The translations under genes were made by a program, and so were the position numbers. Below are positions 27,855 to 41,059 of a DNA stretch of 64,000 nucleotides, piece by piece (position 1 is the first letter of the stretch; every line of letters starts with the position of its first letter). The notes beneath the pieces were generated by a model. It had not been told where the DNA came from and ran no database searches. It saw only the letters and a program-made list of their open reading frames with translations. The DNA is from Ceratodon purpureus (Eukaryota; Streptophyta; Bryopsida; Pseudoditrichales; Ditrichaceae). The stretch spans positions 15,982,162-16,046,161 of the forward strand of contig CM026428.1 of assembly GCA_014871385.1 (NCBI GenBank), in the 5' to 3' direction.

Positions 27855-30072
27855 CATTTCTTTGCAAGCAGTTGGGATATTTGCAGAAATTGCTGAGGTG
27901 TCTAGCATGTAATCTCCGTTTGTGGGTCCTTTATGTGGTTCGTACATAGAGCTCTCGCATGATCTTTGTGTAAGTTACAGGATGTTTGTTGTCTTGGTCC
28001 CTCTTCTAGATGCTAAATGTCTTCTCTTGATGAAACACCCTTTTTGATGTCCTCCAAAATCTGCCAAAAGGTTGGCTGAATTCTTTTTCCAATAGCAGTT
28101 GGCAACTTGGCATCCAGTACCAACCGGGCATTAAAATAAATTTAACACCAGGAGAGTACATTGTCTATGTAGACAATGTCACAATGTCCAGACCAGACTC
28201 TTTGGACAAAGCAGCTTAAAAGAATGTTCTAGCACCACATGATACTTTTTCCCATTGAATTCATCCTGAATTTCCTTCCCTTCCCACCTGCACAATCCAT
28301 TATCTTGCCAGATTCCACAAGTCACTCTTTCCATATTCTTAGCCATAGAAACCTTCTTCTAGAAAAGTTTTCAACCGTAGGGGAAGACAATTCAACTGCC
28401 TTGATATTCCATTGTGAACACAAGATAGTTACAAATTCAGATAACAAAGTGAAAGGGCTGTTTCATAGGAAAGCAAATCGGGTCAAGGAGATTATGTATA
28501 TTTGAAAGCGATCCCATGCCTACGATTTACACAAGTCTCTCAGGATTTGCTTGAGAAGGACATCAGACTTGTCTGCAACACCCTGTCCCTTTGGGGCTCA
28601 GTTGTAGTTCATGTTACAGCAGGGATGTACAATTTTGCTAGTGCTTACAAAAAAAAGGTTAAACTTACCTACAATTCTCATTTCTTCTGCTCATGCTCTA
28701 CATTTCAAGGCCGTTCACGAAGTTTGCAAGGTTTAGGGTTTAGGCATACTTCATGTTATTTCTTATACTCATTTGATAACTATTTTTTATCTTATAGAAT
28801 TTGAATCCATACAACTATATAACATGTCTATACTTAGAGTATTACCAAAAAAAAAAAGGAAAAAGAAACCTCTACTTTTTCTGTGAATAGAGGGGGTTAT
28901 TTTCATGACCTAGAATACTTCAACTCCACAAGGCAAATCCCCAATAGAGACATCAATTAAGCAAGAGAAGAGATAAGCAACAATTTATTAGAGCTCATTG
29001 ACAAAAAATGACTACAAGAAACAAACTTACATTTCACTAATGACTCTTCAAAGGGAGGAAAATATGTTTGCACAAATCTCATCAAAATCCACCAATCAAC
29101 AATTATTTTTTCAGATTATAGGACGTGCCCAAATCCCAAGTGAAACAATGATCTTTTCCACAATAAAACTTTGAAAGTACACTGTCAAGCTACATGACAC
29201 AAACAACATGACGGCCTTCGGTTACCACATGACCTCTAATACGTACACGTGGACAAGTCACTCTCTGAAATTTTCAGCGATTTTCCAGAACATGTTCTCC
29301 ACAAGATCCAAGCCTCAGTAAATCATCCTACTCCAACGTCCAGAAAAGAACGTGCAAATATACAGAAAGCGAGTGGGTACACTCTGGTCTACACAGAACT
29401 ACGTTCATGTTTAAGCACATGTTTAACACGACAATGGACTACGTTCATGTGTCCAGATAACGATCACACATTTCCTGCCACTTGTAAACGAGCAGTACCA
29501 TAAACTCATAAACTCTCACACCGTATTTCAGATAACTTCTGCTAGGTAGAATCCAGCAGAGCGCTGTGAAAGATTAAAGCCCTGCACTCGCATTATCTCC
29601 TGCCAGGTGACAAGAATCGTCATCAAGCCAACGATCCAGGACTTATCTCACACAAGCCTCCCACATTTACAGCAAACAACTCGTACAATTTAACACAAAG
29701 TTCCGATGGAGATTGCTCTCGTCATGTTTTATCGTCTGTCGCAGTGTACACGGCAACCACAGGGTCCGAGTTGCTCCACCTCCTACACCTCTAGCACTCT
29801 CACTTGCTTGTGAATTAGTGCATCCGGGACTGCCCATGTCCCATCGCCTCCTACGACGACGGACACCAGACCGGCTCCCAACTTGCTCTAGGCTTCTTTC
29901 CTTCACCGTCGGCTCTACAAAGTAAATCAACTCCACGAGCTCAATTCGTCCCGCCCGTTCCTTCGCAACTCCTCCCGAGTGCCACCTAACAACTACCACT
30001 ACAAATCCTCCTACATACGTCATCGGCCGGCAGCTATGCTTGAGAGGGAACTAGGTTGTTAGCTTCCGTGTG
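27855..30072. other. Intergenic DNA and 3' flank of the deubiquitinase gene
   Basis: No supported gene. From about 29600 to 30072 the base composition rises in GC, which suits the 3' UTR of the minus-strand gene ending at 30073. Open frames here (28239-28505 plus, 29667-30023 minus) match nothing I know. Confidence 0.5.
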
Positions 30073-32317
30073 TTAGTTCTTCTGTTCCAAGCTCTCGTAA
30101 AACAGAATGTACCCATGATCCGTGTTGTTAGAATATTCTTGAGTGGATCCAAAAAATGTCTGTACGATGGACTCATCAATAATCTCCACATTCTCGTCGT
30201 CGAAGAACAGCCAGTGGTTGTGGCTCTTCACCAGGCTCACGTAATGCCCGTGGTTTGGGCCGCTCCCCACATGCACCACCACGGCGAACAGCGAGTACTC
30301 TGCCTCGGACCCGGGTGCGTCATCCGTCGTATTACACAGCTTCAGTTCCAGCGGGAATACTACACGGTACGACAGCTTCTTGTAACGACCCAACTGCTCG
30401 ATGTACTTGAACCGCTTCAGGTGGAGTGCCAAGATGCGGGGCGGTGACTTGATTTTCATCCTCTTTTGAGCCTCCTGCAGACTGATCACAACAACTCCGT
30501 GTCAAGATCCAACCATACACACATACAGACACTATCTACGCTTCCTGTGCTGCATGAGCACTCTGGCAGGTACAAGTCAGGAACTAGCACCCTGGTATCA
30601 TCCAACAGTGCCTTGCTGTCATGATCTCAGACAGCCCGAACGACTATATCAGAAATGACCCTGCACAAGACCTTCATACAAGAGTGCCGATAGCGGACCC
30701 ACCTGCAGCATTTGTCACAGAAGAACTTGTCCTCTGCGTTCAATGTTTCCGTGGAACTGAAATTGCGGAGGCAACTCGTGATGGAGCTATTCTGCTCAAT
30801 GTCGAGGCTGAGGTCCAAGAAAGTCTCATCACGGGCAGTGATCGTTTCACACCGCAAGCATCTCGTTTCATTTGTCAGTGTGCCCTGCACGGCACACAAT
30901 CACGTGTCTGTCATATCAGTTGTCAAACGGCCTCCTAGCCCATCCGGAACACGGTGACTACTTGTGTATTATGCATGCCACGATATTGCACAGCAAACCA
31001 GAAAGCCACGCATCCAGCACTAACGATTGTCGTGAAAACAGTCGTACCTGAAAAATCTTGTGCACCCAGGTGACGATCGGTTCCTTGTGGTTTCCGTTGG
31101 ACAATCCATTGACCGACCCATTCGCAACAGCTTTCTCTGGAGAAGCCTGAGGACCTGAATTGGACTTGGCTGCTTTTGCCTCCTTTTCGAGGATGTCGAC
31201 CAGCTCATTCAGCAGAAAGTTCAGAAACTCGTGAGCATCCTGTACGAGCAGAAACAGGGTTTAATACGTGCATCATCCGCCAAGGGCAACATCTCCGAAC
31301 ATCACTGTTCAAGCATTCCAGGCATAGAATGTGGAACAAGCCCTTCACATTGCAAACAGATAGACACGTCACCTGATGCATGTAACTCCGAAACAGCTCA
31401 TTCTGCTTTTTGACCCTTTGCACAAACCGCTTCGGGGCAATTACACCAGTCTTCTTCTTTTGCGAGTTTATCTACACACACCCACCATGTTCGCATGTGT
31501 TACTTGCACTGCGACACGTTTACACTGCGTCCGTCCCTCGTCAAAACCGGCGAATGCAAATGAAACCCCCATCGTACATTTCCAACATTCTCGACGAGCA
31601 AGTCCCACATCAATCTAATGACACGAGGCTGAAACGCAACACCACCGCATCATTTTAGCCCACATCACAGATTCACGAGGAAAAAGAATCAATCACCTGT
31701 GTGAACAATTCCGACAAGCACGTCAAAAGGTTCTCCTCTGTTTCTTGAACAGCTTTGTTCTGACCGCAGTACTCCAACAATTGATCCCTAAACGGTACGC
31801 AGAAATACAGAGCCTACACACAAACGAACCATGCACTTAGGTCAATCTCACACGCTCGCGCCACACTCTCACCATGCCCCTCCAACCTGCAAAACCCACG
31901 CAACAGAGAAAAATCCGTGCCGGACCTCCTAACTCCGACACCAATCTCGACTACACCAGTATCCAGGTAGAGCAATCATCGCATCGACCCACCACTTCCC
32001 CTGAAGCTTCAACCCCACAGCACCCAGAAACCCTAGAGAGCGCAATCTCCCGATGCCCTAATCACGACACGATCTCCGACAACCCTCACTCATCCTCCAC
32101 GGCCACATACACACACATACACACACCCTGCCAGCCCGCCATGGCCCCCGGCAGCTGCAAGATCCCTGGTGCAGGAATTGGCAGCCCAGTCATCGCATAC
32201 CTGCAAAACGCTGTTACAGTAGCAGGTGTTGCCGAAATTCTCGAGACCGAAGTAGCGCTCTCCCTCGGGAAATTGGTCGCCCAATGCCTTCTCCAGCTTC
32301 GAACCCGAGCTTCCCAT
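30073..32317 (-). CDS. UBP3: Ubiquitin-specific protease, UBP3/UBP4 (USP12/46) type
   Basis: Six exons on the minus strand: 32201-32317, 31697-31813, 31373-31471, 31048-31239, 30703-30884 and 30073-30481. All have GT-AG borders and matching phases; they total 1116 nt and encode 371 aa. This is the usual family length. The start [13 protein letters not shown] is chosen because the family begins this way, although a frame-matched ATG exists at 32362. Visible sites: catalytic Cys32 in GNTCYCNS, His315 in NHGHYVSLV with the Asp in WLFFDDEN, and a zinc-finger set Cys184/187/231/234. The family removes ubiquitin from substrates; Arabidopsis UBP3/UBP4 are nuclear and needed for pollen development. 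All catalytic residues are intact, so this is probably a working host gene. The Gly2 context MGSSGS also allows N-myristoylation, an inference only. Confidence 0.97.
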
Positions 32318-32558
32318 GACCATATGTGTGCCAGCGGCGGTGGCTGCTCCCCGGGTGGCCAAAACCCTTCCGATCTCGTGCGCGGGGGCTCCGTCACAGC
32401 ATGGCCAAGGAGTTGGGGGATCGCGTGGGAGGGGCAGTGATTCGGGGTCCGTCCGTTTGGGTGCAGAAGAAGCGCCTGCGGTGCGGTGCGGCGATCATGT
32501 GCATGTGATGGAGCGGGGCGATTGGGGACCCATTGGTGGCAAGCAACGCTAAACCACG

Positions 32559-32640
32559 ACACCAGCAACAGCAGCAGAAGCAGAAGCAGCAGCAGCAGCA
32601 ATACCAACAACAGCAACAGCAACAGCAGAAGCACAAGCAG
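32559..32640. repeat. CAG/CAA triplet repeat in the deubiquitinase 5' leader
   Basis: About 80 bp of CAG, CAA and AAG triplets, reading as CTG/TTG repeats on the transcribed minus strand about 240 bp upstream of the start codon. It probably lies in the 5' UTR or core promoter. A short CGTT tetranucleotide repeat follows at about 32766-32790. Confidence 0.8.
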
Positions 32641-32799
32641 AGTGAGTGTGACCGCCTCAGCCTGGCTCCCCCACTGACTGGGCCCCACTGCCCCCGAGTC
32701 TCGTCGGAAGGTCCCCGAACGAACGGACTCCTTCGTCCGTCACTGCTTTCGTTCATGTTGGATTCCATTCGTTCGTTCGTTCGTTCATTCCTTACTAGT

Positions 32800-33304
32800 T
32801 TTGTCACTGGTGTGCAATTCGTCGCTGGTGCAATCCCACACACAAGTTTCTCATCGGCTGATATCGTTTGTATTTCTGATGTATACAGGTCATGAATGTT
32901 TTGTTTGTGTCTAATCCTGAGATGTGGAGGTGAGATACATAACTTAGCAGGTGTTGTTTGTCATTCTGGACCGTTGTAATTTTGCATGGGTGTGGTCGGG
33001 CTTATATGAATCTAAAGCGGTTTGTCTGCGATGCAGTATGTATCCATGCGAAGCAGGATTTTTGTACTCAGTGTTTAGCAGTACGGATAGATAGATAGAA
33101 ACACCAACTCAATAAGGGCCGGCGTGAATAAAGTGTCCGTTCGTAATGTCAAGGACCCGGTGTCCACAGGACAGAGGGACATTGAGACAAAACTACTATT
33201 TCCTTTCGAGAATGGACACTATAGTAACCAGGGAACAAGTAACCAGTCTTTTTATTTTAAGAGAATATTGGTAAAGTTTATATAATTACAATTTTGAGGA
33301 AAAC
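32800..33304. other. Upstream flank of the deubiquitinase gene
   Basis: Presumed promoter region with no clear TATA box that I can place. A short GATA repeat lies near 33088. Nothing else is supported. Confidence 0.4.
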
Positions 33305-33533
33305 ACTGTCACCAAGTCATGACATCAGTGGTTGGTTGGAGTGGGGTGTAGTATCTCATTTAATTGGTCCGGGTTCGAACCTTGCTGGGCTCGTTTGAGC
33401 GGTGATGTGATACACATGACTTGGTGCTGCTAGTGAGTGGTCATGGTAGGAAAGTTTGTGGCAACCAACCGGCTCCCTATCCCTTTGAGACAAGTTGAGC
33501 TAGTATGAGAAAAGTAAAATAAAATAAAAAAAG
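33305..33533 (+). mobile_element. tRNA-derived SINE-like element
   Basis: A box A-like stretch (TGGTTGGAGTGG, about 33333-33344) is followed about 40 nt later by a good box B/T-arm core, GGTTCGAACC (33372-33381). The sequence ends in an A-rich tail of AAAAT-type repeats (33507-33533). This is the layout of a plant tRNA-derived SINE. Its 5' edge and target duplication are not clear. It stops within a few bases of the LINE's 3' side. Confidence 0.6.
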
Positions 33534-33604
33534 AGTGGCTAGCAGTGGTTGTTACCACTACTCTCACTTTTACAGAGTGATGTTTTATTGTTAGAGTGAT
33601 AAAT

Positions 33605-36600
33605 TTATTCTGTTGGTAGTGGTTGGTTATTTTCTATTCGGCGTTTATGTAGTAGAATTGAGGGTGCATGTTGGATGGCAATGGTATTGATTGCTTTGAA
33701 TGTATGTCTAATAGAGTTCTCACCAATTTTGAATGTTTTTTCAAGTTGTTGCATTGGGGGAATGTGTGTGGTGCCTCGGGCTCCGGCTGTGACAATTAGG
33801 ATAGGGTCAACTTTCCATCCGTAATTAGTGATGTCATTGATAAGAGGTAGGTATTTTATAATTTTTCTACCAATTGCTTCGGGTGAGAATCTGTCGTTTG
33901 TATAGGTGAATTCGATAAATTGTATGGTCAAGTTTTTGTCAGGGCGAAGTGGGGGTAGGCTTTGGTAGGGGAGGCCTTTGATGCATAGTAAATCTGGTTT
34001 AAGTCTAGCATTGCATTTGCATCTACGTTGATGGCATGTGCAGGGTAGTAACCAAGGAGGTACTGTATTTTCTTGTGGGGTGTTGTTAAATGTTCCCGCA
34101 TTCATAAGGGTGTAACATCTTGATTTTTGGGAGGAGAGTATGAGTTCTCTTAATTCCCATACGGCTTTGTTATGTCTTTTTATTCGAAGTGCATGAATGT
34201 GGTGATGTTGACATAATAATAGTACATGTAGCTAGGTATCTGCATCTTGTGTATTACAGATGGAGCAGGTTTTTGAGGGGAATCGTTGTATGCCAAATAT
34301 TAGTTGTTTGCGGGCGTTTCCCATGTACTGACCGGTTCTGAATTTGAGTATGCTTGTCTTCTGGGAGTCGGTTATTTCGGGGATTTTCCAAAAGTCATTA
34401 GATAGTGTTTTTTCAATAATGGGATTTGATGTCCATTTGTTTATATTAGGAAATTTCAGTGCTAACTCTATGAGGTTATTGTCGCGGTCGTATTTTTTTA
34501 TATATTCTTCTAAGTTGCGGACTGGTCCTTTATCTGGTCGTTTGTGTGGACCGGGCCATGTGTCTTTATGAAAGTAGTAGGGTGTTGTATGTGCAAATTC
34601 GTGTGGTTTAGCAGCTTTTTGATAGTTGCGTTTCATAGTACCGGCTTTTGCTAGTTTATCTGCTTGTTCATTGCCGTCAATTTTGGAGTGTGCTTTGACT
34701 TTGTATATTGTCGTGGGTTGTGTACGTTTTTTGAGCATATCAACCATTTCTTGTAGGATGGTTTTGTCTGCATGGTTATTCTGCTGAGTGGGGTGCTGGA
34801 GTTGTGTGTTGAGAACATGAATGCAGTTGAGACAATCAGTGAAGATATGTGCGGGTTCATTATGATATTTAGTTGTAAGTATTAAGAGTGTTTCATGTAT
34901 AGCCATGAGCTCTGCACGAAAACATGTTAGGAGTCCAGGTAATCTTTTTGATATTTGTATGTCAGGTTTAGATGGGTTGTATATTCCGTAGCCTGCTTTT
35001 TCTTTTTTCCAATGTCCGTCATCTGCTTTTTGCGGTGGTAGGAAGGAGCCATTTGTGTAGTAGCTGTGAAATGGTAAAAATTTGAGTGTAGTAGGGGTGT
35101 CATAGGTTGGTATGGGTGGTATGCGATGATGTTGTGGATTTTGGTATGGAGGGTATAATGATGTGTTCCATTTTTTGTTTTTGTTGACTTGTGTGTTGGG
35201 TGGTGTTGGTGGTATGATTTGGGTGTGGTAGTGTGGGATGTGTAGAGTATTTAGGATTGTATTTAGTGTATTGATTTGGTTGGCGTTAACAAGAGTGTTG
35301 TGTTGGTGGTGAATGCACCAAATATGTATTGCTAAAGGTTCGGGTGTCGTTTTGTCGGGAAGTGGAGTGGGTTCGACATATGTGATGGTATCAGCGGCAA
35401 AGTGGATTAAGGCATGTGTATCCGGATAGGGGCCTATGTATGGTGATAGGTTTTGGTACCAGTTAGAGTCTGGGAGAGCCAAGATGGTGATGGTATTAGG
35501 ATCATGTTTTGCTGCTAATCGGGCCCAGTGGATGGCGTGTTGTGCTGTTGCAGCATTGTGAGGGTGAGCATATCCAATGCCTTTCCATTTATATTCAAAG
35601 GCAGTGCCTAACGAGCCAAATATTTTATCTCGTGGGAATTGTGAGTAAAATTGGGTGTGTGTAGTGGAGCATGTAATTGGTGAGGAGAAGTATGAGTGAG
35701 TGATTTGAAAGGTTGTAATGAGTGTCTAGAATTGGGGATGGAATGGAATGATGTGGCGTTTGTTTAGGGTTTGTTTTGCTGGTTTTGTGTGCGTATCTTT
35801 GATATAACCAAGCTACTTCTGTTTCAAAGTTTTGTATGGCGGGTATGATTTTGTGGTTCTTGTGTTTGTTGGTGTTATATTGTTGCCATAGCCAGGCTAT
35901 CCTTGTAGTAGGGATGGTGGTGAGATACTTTCCAGAGTCGTTGTATATGTGGGTTATGTCGGTTTGTGTGTGGAGGGTACATTTTGTGGCAACGATGTCT
36001 CTTTCAGGGTTACATTCGATTGTGGAGGTTTTGATGTTAGAAGTGATAGTTGGCGGGGGGATGAATCTTGTGTCTCGGGGTTGAGCAAGTGTAAATAATG
36101 TGTTTATAATATGTTGATAATGTTGATTTCTGTGTTGTGTGTAGTAATTGGTGAGGAGGTGTTGGTTGTGTTGGATTACTAGTGGTCGGTTTAATGGGAA
36201 CAATTGCCGTTGGGCGAGCCATTTTTTGTATATGATGTGGTTTGTATCAATCCATTGGCATAAATAAGAGTTATATGTTCTGGAAATTTTATATTTGTCT
36301 TTTGTTGTGGTTGTTTTATGTTTTAGTATTGTATAGATGGGGTATTTAATGGGATCTTTTAGTATTTTTGGGGGAGGCTTTGGTGTAGGTGTTTGAAGAT
36401 TTAGAGGGTTTTGTATCAGTTGGACAGGTCTACGTGGGATTATTTGGTGGTTGTCTAGTTTGTATTTGTCCTTTAATGTGTATGGGGGTGAGTGTGATTG
36501 GCAAGCATCTGGGCAGAGGGCAGTGCATTTTTGTTTACAAAAGAGTTGTTCTGCTAGATTGAGGGCGCTTTTTTCTAGTCGGGTAGGTTTTTGGTAGTAT

Positions 36601-39600
36601 ATTGTAAAGTTTTCTGGGGACATTAGGTGTGTGCCATTTGGGAGGGTAAGATGTTTTATTGTATGTATGTTTAGGGCTAGAAGTTTATATAAGAGTTTGA
36701 GAGAGAGTTGGGGGTCTAAATGTGGGAGTTCAGTGGTTGTAGTAGACGTCCATTCTAGTTCTAATTCGGTTTGGTGTAGCGGAAAAGTTTCTTCTGTGCT
36801 TTTGAGATGTATACCACTTGCTGTTTTTGTAAGGTAAAGTGTGCGTGTTGTTGGAGATCGTACGCAGTCTTGAGGTTTAATTCTTGGGATATCTTTGGCA
36901 CCGCCTGCTTTGGCAAGTATGTGGTGAATTAATCCTTTATAGATTATTCCGAGGCGTCCTTTGTCGTTTAGTGCATTACGAAGTTGTTCACTAATGCATC
37001 TGAGGTATGCGTTTTTTAGGGAGAAGGCTTCCAAGCCAAAGAATTCGTGGGGGAGTTGTGTGATTATGTTGGCCGTGCTTCTGGGGAGTCCACATATTGT
37101 TTTTTGGATGGCAATAATTTTTTTGTCAAGTTTTTTAATGGTTGGTAGTGAGTATGGAACTGCAAAGAAGCTGTAGGCAATGCCAGCTCGGATGACTGTG
37201 TCAATCATGCTAATTCTTTGTTTTATTGAGGCTGGACATTTGGTTAGTTGTTTGCATTGGTCGATGACTTTAGTAGTAGTAATATGTGTTTGAATTTTCC
37301 ATTTAAGAGAGGGGACTAATTGTATGCCTAAGTAGGTATAGGGTTCGTTTTGATGAAGTACTGGGAGTAGTTGATTTCTATATGTGATTTGGTAGTTTTG
37401 TATGTGGGTTTTGAATGTAGTGGGTTGCATTTTGGTTTTGTTTGGGCAACCAGTGACAGCACATTTTGTAACTCCGAGATCCATTCCTGCCCATTTGCAG
37501 AATCTGTCAATTTTGTTGAGTTGGGTTTGTAGAGAATTTAAGGTGTGTGTCAAGGCAGCAAGGTCATCTGCATAGGCTGCAGAGCTAATGTTAATTTTAG
37601 ATGTTCCAAATGTGTAACCATGGTTCCCTTTTTGTAGCTAGCGAAGTAGTGGTTCAAGAAATATAAGAAAAAGATAGGGGTTGAGTGTGTCTCCTTGTAT
37701 GGTGCCTCTTTGAATCGGTATTGGTTTTGTTTTACCAAAATGTTCACTGGAGATTATTGTGTGAGAGTGGGAGTATATGTTTCCAATTAGCATGATTGCG
37801 TCGATTGGGTAACCGAGGTCTTTCATAACAGCAAGGAGTCTGGCATGGTCGAGGGAGCCAAATGCATTTTTAAAATCGATATAGAGCAAGTATATATCTT
37901 GGTTGGTGAATTTTGCATCTTCTAGTGCGGCAATGAGAAGTTGTAGCTGACGGGCTGTGCTTCGTTCGGCTCTGAAGCCTTCTTGGCTATCATGTAGTAT
38001 CTGATATTCTTCCCCATATGCTGATAATATATATGTTAAAGTACTTGTGAAAAATTTGTAAATTGTGTTTGCTAGGGCAATTGGTCTATGGTTAGGCAGT
38101 TGGGTAGGGTCTCCTTTTTTCATAGAGTAATATGGTGAGACTTGTTTTCCATGAGGTGGGAATTTGTTTTTGTTTGTAGGAGTGGGTAAAAAAGAGGAAG
38201 AGTAGTTCGTGGAAATTTTCTGGCATGTTTTTAAGAATTGAGTTTGGGATTTTGTCTGGGCCAGGAGTTTTGTTGCTAGATAGGTTTTTAAGACATGTTT
38301 CAAATATTTCTTTAGTAAAATGTTTGTGTAATGGGATATGGGGGTTTCCGCGTTTTTCTAAGACGAAGCCATCTAGGTCGTGCCAGGGGTATTGTCTGAC
38401 TCCACAGGTGCATTGTGGGGGGTGTTCAGGTTGGAAATAGCATGTAGGTACTGTGGGTCGGTTACTAATGGATTGTTGAGTGTGGATTTCAATTGCGATA
38501 TCTTCTAGGTTGGTGAGAATGTTGTTATTACGGTCTAGAATGCAATCTAATGGGGGTGTGTCTTGGTTTTTGAAGACCTGTTTGTTTATCTTTTTTGGGC
38601 TTTTGTCGTATAGTTGTCTGTATTTAAATATTGCTTTTTTGACACATTGTTGGGTATGTTTAGTAGTGATTTTTCGAGTGTGGAGTTTTGATTGTTTGGC
38701 TATGTCAGCTATGGTTTGGATCCAAGCTTGTTGGAGGGCTTCGTTAGTTGGCAGTGGTGGTATTATGGTATTGGTGTGGTTATTTAGTTCTTCTATTATG
38801 GGGTGTGTTTGCCAGTTTGGTGAATTTTTTGTTATATAAATGGTTTTACGGATGAGGTGGTATGTAGCTAGATGTTTCTTCCATGTTTTTTGTAGTTTTC
38901 GAGGGAGGAAACCTCCTTGTGAGGATGTATGGGCTGTTAGTATTGGGAGGGTGGTGCACTACAAGTTTCTTGGATTTTGTCAGATATGTTGTGGATTAAT
39001 TGATCTAATTGCGTGCAGGAAGTTTGCCATTGGTTGTCTGTAAGATGTTCTGTGGAAAGTAGTGTAGTGAGTTCATTTATAAGCAGGGCATTTTCCTCAA
39101 AATATTCTAGTTTGAATTTATCCATATTCTCTTGTGGGATTGGGTTGAGTAGTCTTGAAGTTTGGTTTATTGGGAGACTGGGTTTTGCTAGTAGTATGTT
39201 CGGTGGGATGTGTAACGTGACGGGAGAGTGGTCGGAGTTGAGGTTATGGTTGTTGTCTGTAGTGGAGGTAAATATTGTGTTGTTTGTGGTTTTTATGTAG
39301 AAGCCGTCTATAAGGCTAGTGTGAGTATAGTTATTTCCTCCTTGTCTTGTAAATGGGCGATTTGTGGGGATGTATTGGAGTTGGAGGTTATCTGTAAAGG
39401 TTCGCCATTCTAAGTCTTCTAATTGTGGGGGTGTGGTGTTGTGTTCAGTTTGCCTCCCACAAAGAGCAATATCTCGATTGAAATCGTCGCAAAGAATGTG
39501 GGTAACAGTTGGGTGTGTATTGAGTTGTTGTGTGATGTGTTGTTGAATGATTGGTATATATTGTATGTCTTCTACGTGGGATGGCATGTATATATGTAAT

Positions 39601-40343
39601 ATGAGGAGTGTTTGTAGTGGTTTGTTAGTAATTTGTATTATTTGTAGGTAGGGAGATATTTCTTTTGGGGTGGGGATTTTAGTGATGTTGCCTGGGTATG
39701 CATATTTTTTGTTGATCATTGTGAGAAGACCGCCTCTTGTCGATGTATATGGCATCCGTCGTTGTATGCAGCGTGTCAAGGCATGTGTGTTATTAAAGAA
39801 TAGTTTATAATTTGGAAATAAGCGTTGTATATATTTTGTGGATTTTGAGGCAGTGAGTTTGGTTTCTTGTATTGTTATGATGGCAGGTTCGTCTGTTGTG
39901 TTGGTGATTAATTCTTGTAAGTTTGGAAGGGCTGTATTGAGTGATGCGGCGTTCCATGTAATGAATTTTGTAGTATGCGCGGTTGTGGGGGTTTGTTGTG
40001 GTAAGACGTGGGGTATGTTTGGTAATGGTGGGGGGTGTGTGTATTCTGGCATGGGTTCATATATACGAAGTATTTCTTCTAATAATGTAATTGGGAGGAA
40101 TGGGAATTTTTCTGTTAACTGTTGAAGGTTTATTGAATCATGATGTTGATGTACAAAGTTGTATACGTCCGTATGTATGGTGTCTGGTGGTTTTATTAGT
40201 GGAAAATTGTTTTGTGTGAATTCTATGTAAGGGTGTTTGGTGAGAATGTGGCGTTCTGGAGGGTTAGGTAAATTGGACATTTTTTCCAGATGAAGGGATG
40301 TCCAGTCTGGGTTGGGGTTCTCGCTGAGTAGTTGGTCGCACAT
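33605..40343 (-). pseudogene. LINE ORF2: AP endonuclease, reverse transcriptase, RNase H, zinc finger (decayed)
   Basis: Endonuclease (40343-38937) shows ITWNAASLN, IQETKL, CDDFNRDI and SDHSPVTLH. RT (about 38120-37300) shows LYIDFKNAF, RGTIQGDTLNP and AYADDLA. RNase H (about 35050-34600) shows CFRAELMAIHE, IFTDCLNC and KIDGNEQADKLAKAG. A Cys/His end follows (CSICNTQ ... CQHHHIH). Lesions: frame changes near 38940, near 38120 in an A-run before KKGDPTQ, and near 35630 before RDKIFGSLG; TAG at 37638-37640 and 34232-34234, both at expected Trp codons. The first RNase H aspartate reads Asn (YTNGS). The endonuclease motif usually GDFN reads DDFN. ORF2 proteins nick target DNA and reverse-transcribe the LINE RNA in the nucleus; this copy cannot make a full protein. 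Confidence 0.88.
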
Positions 40344-41059
40344 TTCAGGTGATGGGCTAAGAGTGGTGATGAGTGCGTATAAGATTCTAGGTGATGGGTG
40401 ATGTTGTATTTGTAGAATGTAATGTGAGAGGTGGGGGTAGTCAGTATTAACTGTGATATGATCTGGGTGCGTTGTATTGAGGAGGGGTGAAAAGCGGTTT
40501 GCAAGGTGTTGATATTCTGGTTGGAGTTTTATGGTACAGGGTAAGAAGTAGGTTTTACAGCGTCGTTTGTGTACATGTGGGTGGTTTTTTAAGGAGATCT
40601 GGCATTGGGTCCTGGGTTGGTCTCAATAATCACCACTTAGTATGAGTTTCTTGGTGTAATGGGGGTTTCTTTTTAGAGGGTGTTTTAGAGAGAGCGTGAT
40701 AGTGTGTAGTGCTTATATGAATCAGGAATAATGTAAGAATGGTGGTTATAGTTATTTTGTAGCAATTGTGATTTTGTTTTTAGAGAGATTATTGGTTGAA
40801 GGGTGTAGGGTTGGATATTGTGGAGATAGAGAAGGAGTGTAGGGGGGGAAGAAGGGTGCCAACGGGATAGATAGAGGTAGGTAGGGAGGGGAAACAATAA
40901 TAGGGTTACGGACAAGAGATGAGAGGGGAGAGACTAATAGGATTTGATAATACGAAAGTATGAGACGTATAAGAAAAGTAGGCGAAGACCAATGTCAAGA
41001 AGGGAGAATAGAGATAAGAGACCGTTTGAAAGGAGCAACATAGACGGTGGGAAGAAATG

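Noticed and set aside
28990-29120. Possible RNase H start (TNDSSKGGKY) from another LINE relic
   Set aside because: The match is too short and lacks flanking homology to support an annotation.
32086-32688. 200-codon minus-strand frame across deubiquitinase exon 1 with Leu runs
   Set aside because: It is a different frame of the CTG repeat and leader; the supported frame is the spliced deubiquitinase.
33328-33400. A functional tRNA gene
   Set aside because: Only box A-like and box B-like elements are present; no full cloverleaf can be drawn, and the A-rich tail favours a SINE.
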